Source: Halodurantibacterium daqingensis
GTDB taxonomy: Bacteria > Pseudomonadota > Alphaproteobacteria > Rhodobacterales > Rhodobacteraceae
DNA length: 64,000 nucleotides
NCBI RefSeq assembly: GCF_042666235.1
Contig: NZ_JBHTFQ010000006.1
Location: 124,001-188,000 of the forward strand
Reading direction: 5' to 3'
Shown: piece after piece, positions 1-8,413 of the stretch
Numbering within the stretch: position 1 is the stretch's first letter
How the letters are laid out: every line of letters begins with the position of its first letter
Position numbers and translations under genes: made by a program
The notes under the pieces: model-generated
What the model saw: only the letters and a program-made list of their open reading frames with translations
Database searches by the model: none
What the model was told of the DNA's origin: nothing

Positions 1-882
1 CCCTTCATGCGCGAGAATGCCGAGGAACTGCGGGCCGATGTGGCGCTGATCTGCGACACGGGCCTGTTCGGGGACAGCACCCCGGCGATCGTCACCATGC
101 TGCGCGGGCTTCTGGGCGAAGAGATCACCATCACCGGCCCGTCGAAGGATCTGCATTCCGGCATGTATGGCGGCATCGCGATGAACCCGATCCGGGTGCT
201 GGCGCGCATCATCGCCGCGCTGCATGACGATCAGGGCCGTGTCACCATCCCGGGGTTCTATGACGGCGTGCCCGAACTGCCGGCGGATGTGGCGGCGCAA
301 TGGCAGGGGCTGAACTTCGATGCGCAGGGTTTTCTGGGCGAAGTGGGCCTGGGCCAGCCGGCCGGCGAGACCGACCGCAGCCCGCTCGAGATGATCTGGT
401 CGCGCCCGACCTGCGAGGTCAACGGGATCACCGGCGGCTATACCGGCGCAGGGTTCAAGACGGTGCTTCCCGCGAAGGCCAGCGCCAAGATCAGCTTCCG
501 CCTGGTCGGCCAGCAGGATCCGCTGAAGATCCGCGAGAGCTTCCGCAAGATGGTGCGCGACATGCTGCCCCCCGATTGCGAGGTCAGCTTCGCCGACCAT
601 TCGGCCTCGGCGGCAAGCCAGATGGAAACCAGCCACCCGGCCTTCGAGGCGGCCCGCATCGCGCTGTCCGACGAATGGCCGAACCCCGCAGCCTATGTCG
701 GATGCGGCGGCTCGATCCCGATTGCGGGCCACTTCAAGACGTTGCTGGGCATGGACGCGATGCTGATCGGCTTTGGCAAGGACGACGACCAGATCCATTC
801 CCCCAACGAGAAATATGATCTGGAGAGCTTCCACAAGGGCATCCGCAGCTGGGCGCGCGTGCTGGATGCGCTGTCGCGCTGA
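1..882 (+). CDS. M20 family metallopeptidase/dipeptidase, C-terminal part
   Basis: The reading frame is open from the window edge, so the gene is truncated at its 5' end and about 293 codons remain. The residues fit the C-terminal half of an M20/M25/M40 zinc peptidase. KDLHSGMYGG is typical of the lid/dimerisation domain, whose His reaches the neighbouring active site. The terminal DDQIHSPNEKY carries the last conserved metal-binding His. Such enzymes cleave dipeptides or N-acyl amino acids in the cytoplasm. The exact substrate cannot be told from this part. An imperfect hairpin without a T-run follows the stop at 891-920. Family assignment is firm; the role is not. Confidence 0.85.
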   Translation, partial: PFMRENAEELRADVALICDTGLFGDSTPAIVTMLRGLLGEEITITGPSKDLHSGMYGGIAMNPIRVLARIIAALHDDQGRVTIPGFYDGVPELPADVAAQWQGLNFDAQGFLGEVGLGQPAGETDRSPLEMIWSRPTCEVNGITGGYTGAGFKTVLPAKASAKISFRLVGQQDPLKIRESFRKMVRDMLPPDCEVSFADHSASAASQMETSHPAFEAARIALSDEWPNPAAYVGCGGSIPIAGHFKTLLGMDAMLIGFGKDDDQIHSPNEKYDLESFHKGIRSWARVLDALSR

Positions 883-1177
883 TCCGGCGTGATCTGGCCC
901 CGGGTCCGGCGGGTCAGATCACCACAGCCTTACCGGCAGCGCCGGCGCGGCCGCAACCGGTGAACGGTGGCCGCTCGGCGCCACCCTCCTGCGGTGACGG
1001 GTCTGCCCGGGCCCGGCCTGCGCAGCACGCGCGCCCACCAATGCCATTCGGGATTCAACCTGATGCGTCGTGCGACGCTGCGCGGCCATCCGCGTCACTC
1101 CGCCGGAAGTCGCGGCGCCGCCGCGACCCGCACATGCCAGCGGCGCCGTCAGGCAGGGCAAATCCCGGACCTGTCGC

Positions 1178-1765
1178 TCAGCTGCCCAGAATCACCTGAA
1201 CGTAATTCGTCGTCTCGCGGTAGGGGGGCACATCGCCGTGGCGGTCCACCGCGCCGGGGCCGGCGTTATAGGCGGCCAGTGCCAGCCGCCATGTGCCATA
1301 GCGGTCATACATCATCCGCAGATAGCGCGCCCCGCCGTCAAGGTTCTGATGCGGATCCTCGATGCTGACCCGCAAGAGCCGCGCGGTATCCGGCATCAGC
1401 TGCGCCAGCCCCACCGCGCCCTTGTGAGAGACCGCCTGCGGGTTCCAGCCGCTTTCCTGCTGCACAAGCCGCAGGAACAGATCCTCGGGCACGCCATGCC
1501 GGCGCGCCGCGTCGCGCGCCACGACAAGATATTCGCCGCGATAGCTGCCGGCATAGGCGGGGATGCCGCTCTCCTGCCGCTGCGATGGCGGCTGCAGGCG
1601 CACCGAATTGTTGTATTGCTGGGCGCCCCGCGTATCGAGAAGCCGCGTCGCCGCCGAAAACGAGCCCGACTGTGCCTTGGACGAGGCCGAAAAAAGCAGC
1701 GTTTCCGAGGTTGCCGGGCTTGCGCAAAGCGCCATGATCCCGGCGGACCAAAGCCAGTTCCGCAT
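1178..1765 (-). CDS. Lytic transglycosylase, SLT domain, exported
   Basis: A 195-residue protein with an N-terminal signal peptide (about residues 1-20, hydrophobic core then Ala-Thr-Ser). The second half is a soluble lytic transglycosylase domain. LVQQESGWNP holds the likely catalytic Glu (about residue 104), and GLAQLMPDTA and LALAAYNAGPGAV are the other family motifs. It should cleave the MurNAc-GlcNAc bond of peptidoglycan in the periplasm. It is small for the family and has no added cell-wall-binding domain. It is divergent from ssb across about 170 bp. Class is certain; the specific physiological role is open. Confidence 0.9.
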   Translation of the reverse strand: MRNWLWSAGIMALCASPATSETLLFSASSKAQSGSFSAATRLLDTRGAQQYNNSVRLQPPSQRQESGIPAYAGSYRGEYLVVARDAARRHGVPEDLFLRLVQQESGWNPQAVSHKGAVGLAQLMPDTARLLRVSIEDPHQNLDGGARYLRMMYDRYGTWRLALAAYNAGPGAVDRHGDVPPYRETTNYVQVILGS

Positions 1766-1938
1766 GTTCCTGTCCCCCTTGTTCCGGCGGCACTATAGCC
1801 ATTCCGCCGGCTGATTCCAGCATCTCGCGCGCGGCGCAGCCGCCGGCCACGGGCCCGGCGGCGGTTTTATGCTTTTCACCGGCGGGCGCGGATGCTGTAA
1901 CGGAGGGCAGGACACATCAGATTCGAAGGGAGCGGCGG

Positions 1939-2439
1939 ATGGCGGGCTCGGTCAACAAGGTGATCATCGTGGGCAACCTGGGGCGCGACCCCGAGGTGCG
2001 GAGCTTCCCCAACGGCGGCAAGGTCTGCAACCTGCGCATCGCCACCTCGGAAACCTGGCGCGACAAGGCCACGGGCGAACGGCGCGAGCGCACGGAATGG
2101 CATTCGGTCGCGATCTTTTCCGAGCCGCTGGCGAAGATCGCAGAACAATACCTGCGCAAGGGCTCCAAGGTCTATATCGAGGGCCAGCTGGAAACCCGCA
2201 AATGGCAGGACCAGAGCGGCGCCGACCGCTACACCACCGAAGTGGTGCTGCGCCCCTATCGCGGCGAGCTGACCCTGCTTGACGGGCGCGGCGAAGGCGG
2301 CGGTGCGGGCGGTGGCTATGACAGCGGCCCCGGCTATGACAGCGGTCCGTCGGGGGGCGGTTACGGCGGTGGCCAGGGCGGCTATGGCGGCGGTCAGGGC
2401 GGCGGCCGCCCGAACCTCGACGACGAGATCCCGTTCTGA
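1939..2439 (+). CDS. ssb: Single-stranded DNA-binding protein
   Basis: A 166-residue SSB. The OB fold covers about residues 1-110 (VNKVIIVGNLGRDPEVR at the start, YLRKGSKVYIEGQLETR in the middle). It is followed by a Gly/Tyr/Ser/Gln-rich flexible linker and the acidic tail DDEIPF, the docking site for replication and repair partners. It coats ssDNA during replication, recombination and repair. Length and both ends are typical of alphaproteobacterial SSB. No convincing alphaproteobacterial LexA box (GTTC-N7-GTTC) was found upstream. A hairpin just downstream may end transcription. Confidence 0.98.
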   Translation: MAGSVNKVIIVGNLGRDPEVRSFPNGGKVCNLRIATSETWRDKATGERRERTEWHSVAIFSEPLAKIAEQYLRKGSKVYIEGQLETRKWQDQSGADRYTTEVVLRPYRGELTLLDGRGEGGGAGGGYDSGPGYDSGPSGGGYGGGQGGYGGGQGGGRPNLDDEIPF

Positions 2440-2442
2440 TTC

Positions 2443-2462
2443 GACGCCCCTCCGGGGGCGTC
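2443..2462 (+). terminator. Hairpin after ssb
   Basis: A perfect 8-bp stem (gacgcccc / ggggcgtc) with a 4-nt loop starts four bases after the ssb stop. It is followed by only a weak T-containing tail, so it may be a partial terminator or an mRNA 3' end stabiliser. Confidence 0.5.
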
Positions 2463-2481
2463 TGCATTGAAAGGATAAGCG

Positions 2482-3555
2482 ATGTCCTGGTCGTTCCCCA
2501 TCGGGCGGTTCCTTGGCTCGGAACTGCGGGTCCATGCCACCTTCTTCCTGTTGCTGGTCTGGATCGGGGCCGTGGCCTGGCTGGATGGCGGCGCGGCGGC
2601 GGCGGTCACCAACATCGCCTTCATCGCGGCGCTGTTCGCCTGTGTCGTTGCACATGAATATGGCCATGCGCTGATGGCGCGGCGTTTCGGGATTGCCACA
2701 CCCGACATCACGCTGCTGCCGATCGGCGGCATGGCCCGGCTGGAACGGATGCCCGAACGGCCCGGGCAGGAAATCGCCGTGGCGCTTGCCGGCCCGGCGG
2801 TGAACGTCGTGATCTGGGCGGTGCTGGTTCTGGTTCTGGGGGCCGAGACGCGGATGCAGACCTTCGAGGAGATCGAGAACCCGGCGCGCGGCTTTCTGGC
2901 GCGGCTTGCGGCGGTCAACCTGTTCCTGGTGCTGTTCAACCTGCTTCCGGCCTTCCCGATGGATGGCGGGCGGGTGTTCCGGGCGCTTCTGTCCTATCGG
3001 CTGGACCGGGTGCGGGCAACGCGGATCGCGGCCGCCGGCGGGCAGGTTCTGGCGTTTGTCTTCGGCTTTCTGGGCCTGACCTCCGGCAATCCGCTGCTGG
3101 TGCTGATCGGGGTCTTCGTCTTCATCGCCGCCTCGGCCGAAAGCGCGGATGTGGCGATGCGGGCTGCGGCACGGCAATTCATGGCCCGCGATGCGATGAT
3201 CACCACCTATGAACATCTGGACGAAGGCGACACGATGCAGGCCGCGGCGCAGGCGCTGATCCGCACCACCCAGCACGAATTTCCGGTGCTGGCTGCGAAC
3301 GGGAGCCTTGCCGGGTTCCTCACCCGCCAGGCGCTGTTCCGCGCCCTGGCCGAGGATCAGCGCATGGCGCCGATCGCGCCGATCCTGCAGCGCGACATTC
3401 CCCGCATCGCCCTGACCGCCCCGCTGGAAGAGGCAATCCAGGCGTTGCAGGCCGGCGCTCCCGCCGTTGCCGTGACCAGCCGCGATGGCACCCTGGTGGG
3501 CTATGTGACCACCGAGAACATCGGCGAGCTGATGGTGGTCCGCAACAGGGGCTGA
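2482..3555 (+). CDS. Site-2-type M50 membrane metalloprotease with CBS domains
   Basis: A 357-residue polytopic membrane protein. Hydrophobic segments occupy roughly residues 20-220. The zinc-binding motif HEYGH lies at 58-62, and the third-ligand region FPMDGGRVFRA lies near residue 155. A C-terminal CBS pair follows (about 235-355). M50 site-2 proteases cut substrates within the membrane, and the CBS pair may sense adenine nucleotides. All expected catalytic residues are visible. The substrate is unknown. The gene is close behind ssb (42 bp) but separated by a hairpin, so it may have its own signal. Confidence 0.9.
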   Translation: MSWSFPIGRFLGSELRVHATFFLLLVWIGAVAWLDGGAAAAVTNIAFIAALFACVVAHEYGHALMARRFGIATPDITLLPIGGMARLERMPERPGQEIAVALAGPAVNVVIWAVLVLVLGAETRMQTFEEIENPARGFLARLAAVNLFLVLFNLLPAFPMDGGRVFRALLSYRLDRVRATRIAAAGGQVLAFVFGFLGLTSGNPLLVLIGVFVFIAASAESADVAMRAAARQFMARDAMITTYEHLDEGDTMQAAAQALIRTTQHEFPVLAANGSLAGFLTRQALFRALAEDQRMAPIAPILQRDIPRIALTAPLEEAIQALQAGAPAVAVTSRDGTLVGYVTTENIGELMVVRNRG

Positions 3556-3957
3556 GGCGGGCCGGTCCGGGCCTGATCCGGCAGCAGCCGTGGCGCGCGG
3601 TTCGGATGGCTTGACCCGGCCAAGACAGAGCAGCCACCACCGCACAGCTTCGGTCCACGGCCGCGGCTGGGCCGTCGGACCGGCCGACCGGGACCCGGGC
3701 ACCCTCCCCGGCACAGAGAGCGGCTGCGGTCCTGTTCCTTGCCCAGAGGCAGGACCGGCGGCAGTCGCTGCGCGGTCCGTTCGCCCATCCCGGCCCGTCG
3801 GGCGCGGGCGCGGCGCGCCGCGGCTCTCGAAAACACGCCGCAGGCCCGTCCGGTCCGGACGAGCGGCCGGACCGGGCGGGAATGGCCACCGCCCCAGGCC
3901 GGGCGTTGCACGTCCTGCGCCCTGCGCAACCCCCTGCAACAGCCGCGGTCCACCCGG
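3556..3957. other. Gene-free convergent spacer between M50 protease and aroB
   Basis: About 400 bp between two convergent genes. Open frames exist on both strands, but they are GC-driven, lack recognisable domains and overlap each other. The only structure noted is a perfect 8-bp-stem inverted repeat, cggtcctg / caggaccg, at 3727-3757. It has no T-run and may be a weak bidirectional transcription end. Confidence 0.5.
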
Positions 3958-5067
3958 TCAGCGGGCTTCCAGCGCCTCGGACAGAACGTTGCGCACGATG
4001 GCCGTATCGACGCCATCCGCGACGAAGGCCTTGCCGATGCCGCGCGCCAGGATGAAGCGCAGCCTGCCGTCCTGCACCTTCTTGTCCTGTGCCATGAGCT
4101 GCAGAAGCCCCTCTGCGTCCGGCAGATCGCCGGGGATATCGGCCAGCGTGGCCTTCATGCCCATGGCGGCAAGATGCGCGCGCAGCCGCCCCGGTTCCTC
4201 CTGCGGGCACAGGCCCAGCTTCTGGCTCAGATCAAAGGCCAGCGCGCAACCGATCGCGACGCCCTCGCCATGCAGAAGCCGGTCGGAATAGCCCGTCGCG
4301 GCCTCGAGCGCGTGGCAGAAGGTGTGCCCCAGGTTGAGAAGCGCGCGCTCGCCCTCCTCGGTTTCATCGCGCGACACGATGCCGGCCTTCATCTCGACCG
4401 AGCGGCGCACCGCATGCTGGCGCAGGCCCATGTCGCCCCGCGCCATCGCCGGGCCGTTCGCCTCGAGCCAGTCGAAGAAATCGGCATCGCCCAGAAGGCC
4501 GTATTTCACCACCTCGCCATAGCCGGCAAGGAAATCGCGCGGTGGCAGGGTTGCCAGAACCCCGATATCGGCCAGAACAAGCGCCGGCTGATGGAAAGCG
4601 CCGATCAGGTTCTTGCCCTGGGCGGTGTTGATCCCGGTCTTGCCGCCGACGGAACTGTCCACCTGCGCAAGAAGGCTGGTCGGGATCTGCACGAAGCGCA
4701 CGCCGCGCCGCAGGACCGCCGCGGCAAAGCCCACGAGATCGCCGATCACCCCGCCCCCCAGCGCGATCACGATATCGCGCCGCTCGACCTGTTGTGCCAG
4801 CAGCCATTCCGAGGTGCGGGCGAACTCGGCCCAGCATTTGGTCGCCTCGCCCGCCGGAAGGGTCAGCGCGGCGCTGGCGATGCCCCGCGCCTCGAGCGCG
4901 GCGCGCAACACGTCCAGATGCAGGGCACCGACATGCACATCGGTGACAATCGCCGCCCGCGGGCGCCGCAGCAGGGGCGCGACCTGCGCCCCGGCATCGG
5001 CCAGAAGCCCCTGCCCGATCCGCACCTCGTAGGATCTTTCGCCCAGCGGAACATGGACCACATCCAT
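3958..5067 (-). CDS. aroB: 3-dehydroquinate synthase
   Basis: A 369-residue AroB, the second step of the shikimate pathway: it converts DAHP to 3-dehydroquinate using NAD and a divalent metal. Visible motifs are the nucleotide-binding ALGGGVIGDLVGFAAA, the substrate loop PTSLLAQVDSSVGGKTG, and metal-ligand regions GYGEVVKYG and LNLGHTFCHALE followed by LLHGEGVAIG. The length is normal. It lies 3 bp downstream of aroK on the same strand, so the two form an operon making aromatic precursors. Confidence 0.98.
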   Translation of the reverse strand: MDVVHVPLGERSYEVRIGQGLLADAGAQVAPLLRRPRAAIVTDVHVGALHLDVLRAALEARGIASAALTLPAGEATKCWAEFARTSEWLLAQQVERRDIVIALGGGVIGDLVGFAAAVLRRGVRFVQIPTSLLAQVDSSVGGKTGINTAQGKNLIGAFHQPALVLADIGVLATLPPRDFLAGYGEVVKYGLLGDADFFDWLEANGPAMARGDMGLRQHAVRRSVEMKAGIVSRDETEEGERALLNLGHTFCHALEAATGYSDRLLHGEGVAIGCALAFDLSQKLGLCPQEEPGRLRAHLAAMGMKATLADIPGDLPDAEGLLQLMAQDKKVQDGRLRFILARGIGKAFVADGVDTAIVRNVLSEALEAR

Positions 5068-5070
5068 CGC

Positions 5071-5616
5071 TTACCTCTTTTCCAGAACATCGGGCCGGGC
5101 CCGCAGCGCCTCGATCACCTCGCCGGCCATCCGCTCGACCGAATAATCTCCGCGCGATTCCACGCTGAGTTCCGCCAGCGCGTAGATCGGCGCGCGGGCC
5201 TCGTAGATCCCGGCCAGCGTTTCGCGCGGATTGGGCGTGCGCAGCAGGGGGCGCGTCGCCTTGTGCCGCACGCGCTGCCAAAGAAGGTCAAGATCGGCGC
5301 GCAGCCAGACCGCAACGCCCCGTTCGGCGATCGCCGCGCGATTGGCTTCCGCCAGAAAGGCGCCGCCGCCGGTGGACAGCACGCAGGGCCGCCCGCGCAA
5401 CAGCCGGTCAAGCACCTGGCTTTCCTTGGCACGAAAGAAGGCCTCGCCATCGCGGGCAAATATCTCGGCGATGGTCATGTTGGCGGCTTTCTCGATCTCT
5501 TCGTCCGAATCGAGGAAAGGCACCGACAGAAGCCGCGCAAGCTGCGTTCCGACCGCAGTCTTGCCCGCCCCCATCATGCCCACCAGCACAACCGTCTTTT
5601 TCAACCGCCATGCCAC
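5071..5616 (-). CDS. aroK: Shikimate kinase
   Basis: A 181-residue P-loop kinase. The Walker A motif GMMGAGKT is at residues 13-20, followed by the substrate-binding DSDEEIE and the STGGGAF loop, with LRTPNPRETL in the lid region. It phosphorylates shikimate to shikimate 3-phosphate in the cytoplasm. It is first in the aroK-aroB operon. It is divergent from the small membrane protein gene at 5758, with about 140 bp between them for both promoters. Start chosen at MAWRLKKTVVLVG; internal ATGs would remove the P-loop strand. Confidence 0.97.
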   Translation of the reverse strand: MAWRLKKTVVLVGMMGAGKTAVGTQLARLLSVPFLDSDEEIEKAANMTIAEIFARDGEAFFRAKESQVLDRLLRGRPCVLSTGGGAFLAEANRAAIAERGVAVWLRADLDLLWQRVRHKATRPLLRTPNPRETLAGIYEARAPIYALAELSVESRGDYSVERMAGEVIEALRARPDVLEKR

Positions 5617-5757
5617 GCCGGTCAGTTCCCGTCATTTTGTCTGGCCCCTGAATGGCGTGATCTGTAGACAAATGCCATATATAATCCGCACGATCCGACC
5701 GGCACCGCCCGGGCGGCTGTGGTAACGAACAAGAAACCGACAAATGGGGCCGAGGGC

Positions 5758-5892
5758 ATGGGGCGACTTCTGAAACTGGTGCTGTTTCTGGCTGTGGTGG
5801 GCTTTCTTGGCCTTGTGGCCTATGCCTATCTGGGCGACATGCGCCCGACGCAGTCCGAAGTGACACGGCCGGTGAGCCTGAATGTCGATTAG
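5758..5892 (+). CDS. Small single-span membrane protein, 44 aa
   Basis: A 44-codon frame: MGRLLKLVLFLAVVGFLGLV, then a short hydrophilic tail ending in SLNVD. It has one transmembrane segment or uncleaved signal anchor. It has no purine-rich site better than gccgaggg just upstream. Its stop overlaps the start of the next gene by 11 bases in a different frame, which suggests translational coupling. It belongs with the downstream exported protein and xerD in one transcript. Function unknown. It may be a membrane anchor or partner of the next protein. Confidence rests on the coupling and the clean hydrophobic pattern. Confidence 0.65.
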   Translation: MGRLLKLVLFLAVVGFLGLVAYAYLGDMRPTQSEVTRPVSLNVD

Positions 5893-7435
5893 GCGCGGGG
5901 TTCTGCCCTTCGTGGCGTTGGGGGCCTTGCTGGCGCCTCTGCCGGCCCTTGCGCAGGAGGCGCCGCTGTCGGCAATCGACTGGCTGTCCGAATCGGTCGC
6001 GTCTCCGCCGCCGCAACCCGTCACGCCCCGCGCCGAAGAACCCGCCATCACCGACAGCGCCCTGCCCGAAGAAATCAGCACCCGCCCCATCGACGGGCCC
6101 AGCCGGGATGCGACGGGGCTTCTGGCGCCGTCGGTCACCGGCCTGCCGCGCAAGCTCTGGGGGGAAACCTCGACCGATGAGCTGATCGCGCTGATCCGCG
6201 CCCAGCGTCCGGGCGGGCTGCCTGCGGTGCAGGACCTTCTGTATACCCTTCTGATGGCGGAAGTTGATCCGCCGGCCGACAGCGATCACAGCGGGCGGTT
6301 GTTCCTTGCCCGCGTCGACAAGCTGCTGGAATTCGGCGCGCTGGATCCGGCCATGTCGCTGCTGGAACTGGCCGGGCAGGACGAACCCGAAACCTTCCGC
6401 CGCTTCTTCGACGTGGCGCTTCTGATGGGGGATGAAGACCGCGCCTGCGACACCATGCGCGCCACACCGGAAATCGCCCCCACCTTTCAGGCCCGGATCT
6501 TCTGCCTTGCCCGGGGCGGAGACTGGAACGCCGCCGCGCTGAGCCTGCGCACCGGCCATGCCCTTGGCCAGATCAGTGCCGAGGACGAGGCGCTTCTGGC
6601 CCGCTTTCTTGACCCCGAGCTGTTCGAGGGGGAACCTGATCTGGTCCCGCCCTCGCGCCCGACGCCGCTTGTCTGGCGCATGTTCGAGGCTTTGGGCGAA
6701 CCCATCCCGACGCAGACGTTGCCGGTGGCCTTTGCCCAGGCCGATCTGCGGGCCAACACCGGCTGGAAATCGCAGATCGAGGCCGCCGAGCGTCTGGCGC
6801 GGCTGGGGGCGATTTCCCCGAACCGGCTTCTGGGGCTTTATACCGAACGGGTTCCGGCGGCCTCGGGCGGGGTCTGGGACCGGGTGCGCGCGGTGCAGCG
6901 GCTGGATCAGGCCCTGAACCGCGAGGATGCGCCCGACGTGCTGGCCCAGGCGGTTCAGACCGCCTGGGAGGTGATGGGCGATGCCGAGCTTGAGGTCATT
7001 CTGGGCCAGCTTTATGGCGAGGCGCTGATGACGCGCGATCTGCCCGGCCCGGCGGGGGCCACCGCCTACCGGCTGGCGCTTCTGTCGCCGGCCTATGAAG
7101 AGGCCGCGACCCGCCGCGATCCGACCCAGGGCGAAGAGCGTTTTCTGGCGGGCATCGCGCGCGGCGCGCTGGATGGCGCCAGCATGCCCGGATCGATGGC
7201 GGCGGCGATCCGCACCGGGTTGGGGGCCGAGGCGCCGCCCGCCGATGTTGCGGCGCTGATCGAGGGCAACCGTATCGGCGAGGCGCTGCTGCGCGCCGCG
7301 CGCGGGCTCAACGAAGCCGCTTCGGGCGATCCGCGCAGCGCGGCCGACGGACTTGCGGCGCTGAGGCATCTGGGGCTCGAGGACGTGGCGCGGCGCGCGG
7401 CGCTGCAGCTCATGATCCTTGAACGGCGGGGCTGA
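5882..7435 (+). CDS. Exported protein of unknown function upstream of xerD
   Basis: A 517-residue protein with a clear signal peptide (MSIRRGVLPFVALGALLAPLPALAQ split by a typical Ala-rich cleavage region near residue 24). A Pro/Glu-rich linker follows to about residue 100, then a long helical, repeat-like body without recognised catalytic motifs. The helical pattern resembles a tetratricopeptide-like solenoid, but this is an impression only. It is coupled to the small membrane protein upstream and is followed immediately by xerD. I do not recognise a characterised family. A periplasmic structural or adaptor role is possible. Confidence 0.8.
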   Translation: MSIRRGVLPFVALGALLAPLPALAQEAPLSAIDWLSESVASPPPQPVTPRAEEPAITDSALPEEISTRPIDGPSRDATGLLAPSVTGLPRKLWGETSTDELIALIRAQRPGGLPAVQDLLYTLLMAEVDPPADSDHSGRLFLARVDKLLEFGALDPAMSLLELAGQDEPETFRRFFDVALLMGDEDRACDTMRATPEIAPTFQARIFCLARGGDWNAAALSLRTGHALGQISAEDEALLARFLDPELFEGEPDLVPPSRPTPLVWRMFEALGEPIPTQTLPVAFAQADLRANTGWKSQIEAAERLARLGAISPNRLLGLYTERVPAASGGVWDRVRAVQRLDQALNREDAPDVLAQAVQTAWEVMGDAELEVILGQLYGEALMTRDLPGPAGATAYRLALLSPAYEEAATRRDPTQGEERFLAGIARGALDGASMPGSMAAAIRTGLGAEAPPADVAALIEGNRIGEALLRAARGLNEAASGDPRSAADGLAALRHLGLEDVARRAALQLMILERRG

Positions 7436-7436
7436 G

Positions 7437-8369
7437 GTGGACCGCTGGATCTCGGCCTTTCTGGAAGCACAGGCGGCGGAACTTGATGCCGCGCGCAACA
7501 CCCGCCTGGCCTATGGCCGCGATCTGCGCGATTTCGCCACCTGGGCCGCAGGGCGCGGGCTTGACTTCGAGACCGTGCAGCGCAGCGATGTCGAGGCCTA
7601 TCTGATCCATTGCGACGCACAGGGCCTGTCGCGCGCCACGCGGGCGCGGCGGCTGTCGGCCATCCGGCAACTGTTCCGCTTTGCCTATGAGGAAGGCTGG
7701 CGCAGCGACAACCCGGCGTTGCAGATCAAGGGGCCGGGCAAGGCGCGCAGCCTGCCGAAGACCCTGAGCGTGGAAGATGTGGAACGGCTGTTGCAGGCGG
7801 CGCGCGAAACCGGACGCAGCCCGTCGGACCGGCTGCGCAACACCTGCCTGATGGAGCTTCTCTATGCTACCGGGATGCGGGTGAGCGAACTGGTCAGCCT
7901 GCCGGTTGCCGCCGCCCGTGGCGATCCGCGCATGCTGCTGGTGCGGGGCAAGGGCGGCAAGGAACGGATGGTGCCCCTGTCGCCGCCCGCGCGCAGGGCA
8001 CTGATCGACTGGCTTGCGCAACGCGATGCCGATGAGGACCGCGCCCGCGCCAAGGGGCATACGGCCTCGCGTTACCTGTTCCCGTCGCGCGGGGCCGAGG
8101 GTCATCTGACCCGGCACCGCTTCTACACCCTCATCAAGGAGCTGTGCGTGCAGGCCGGGATTTCGCCCGCGAGCGTCACGCCGCATACGCTGCGCCACGC
8201 CTTTGCGACGCATCTTCTGGCCAATGGCGCCGACCTGCGCGTGATCCAGATGCTGCTGGGCCATGCCGATCTTGCCACGACCGAGATCTACACTCACGTC
8301 GTCGAGGACCGGCTGCGCGATCTGGTCCTGCAGCACCACCCGCTTGCCCGCAGCCCCGAGCGGCCTTGA
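7437..8369 (+). CDS. xerD: Tyrosine recombinase XerD-like
   Basis: About 310 residues. An N-terminal SAM-like core-binding domain (AAELDAARNTRLAYGRDLRDF) and a C-terminal catalytic domain are visible. All active-site residues are present: Arg in ATGMRVSEL, Lys in RGKGGKER, His/Arg in HTLRHAFATHLL, His in LGHADL, and Tyr in TTEIYTHV. XerD acts with XerC at dif to resolve chromosome dimers. The GTG start directly after the upstream stop is preferred over a TTG at 7419 because of the ggcgggg upstream. It sits in housekeeping context without attachment sites, so it is not read as a phage integrase. Confidence 0.93.
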   Translation: MDRWISAFLEAQAAELDAARNTRLAYGRDLRDFATWAAGRGLDFETVQRSDVEAYLIHCDAQGLSRATRARRLSAIRQLFRFAYEEGWRSDNPALQIKGPGKARSLPKTLSVEDVERLLQAARETGRSPSDRLRNTCLMELLYATGMRVSELVSLPVAAARGDPRMLLVRGKGGKERMVPLSPPARRALIDWLAQRDADEDRARAKGHTASRYLFPSRGAEGHLTRHRFYTLIKELCVQAGISPASVTPHTLRHAFATHLLANGADLRVIQMLLGHADLATTEIYTHVVEDRLRDLVLQHHPLARSPERP

Positions 8370-8413
8370 TCGCAGGCCGCAGGCGCCCCATAAGCATGAG
8401 GGCGCAACCAAGG

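Noticed and set aside
891..920. Intrinsic terminator after the M20 peptidase
   Set aside because: The hairpin gatctggccc/gggtcagatc is imperfect and lacks a T-run; mentioned only with the gene.
1766..1938. LexA-type SOS box upstream of ssb
   Set aside because: Two gttc words occur near the divergent start, but 11 nt apart instead of the 7 expected in alphaproteobacteria.
1876..3939. A 687-codon minus-strand open frame over ssb and the M50 protease gene
   Set aside because: Antisense to two clear genes and His/Arg/Gly-rich without domains; a composition artefact.
7437..8369. Integrase of a mobile element
   Set aside because: The frame is XerD-like, lies among housekeeping genes, and no flanking repeats or cargo are seen.
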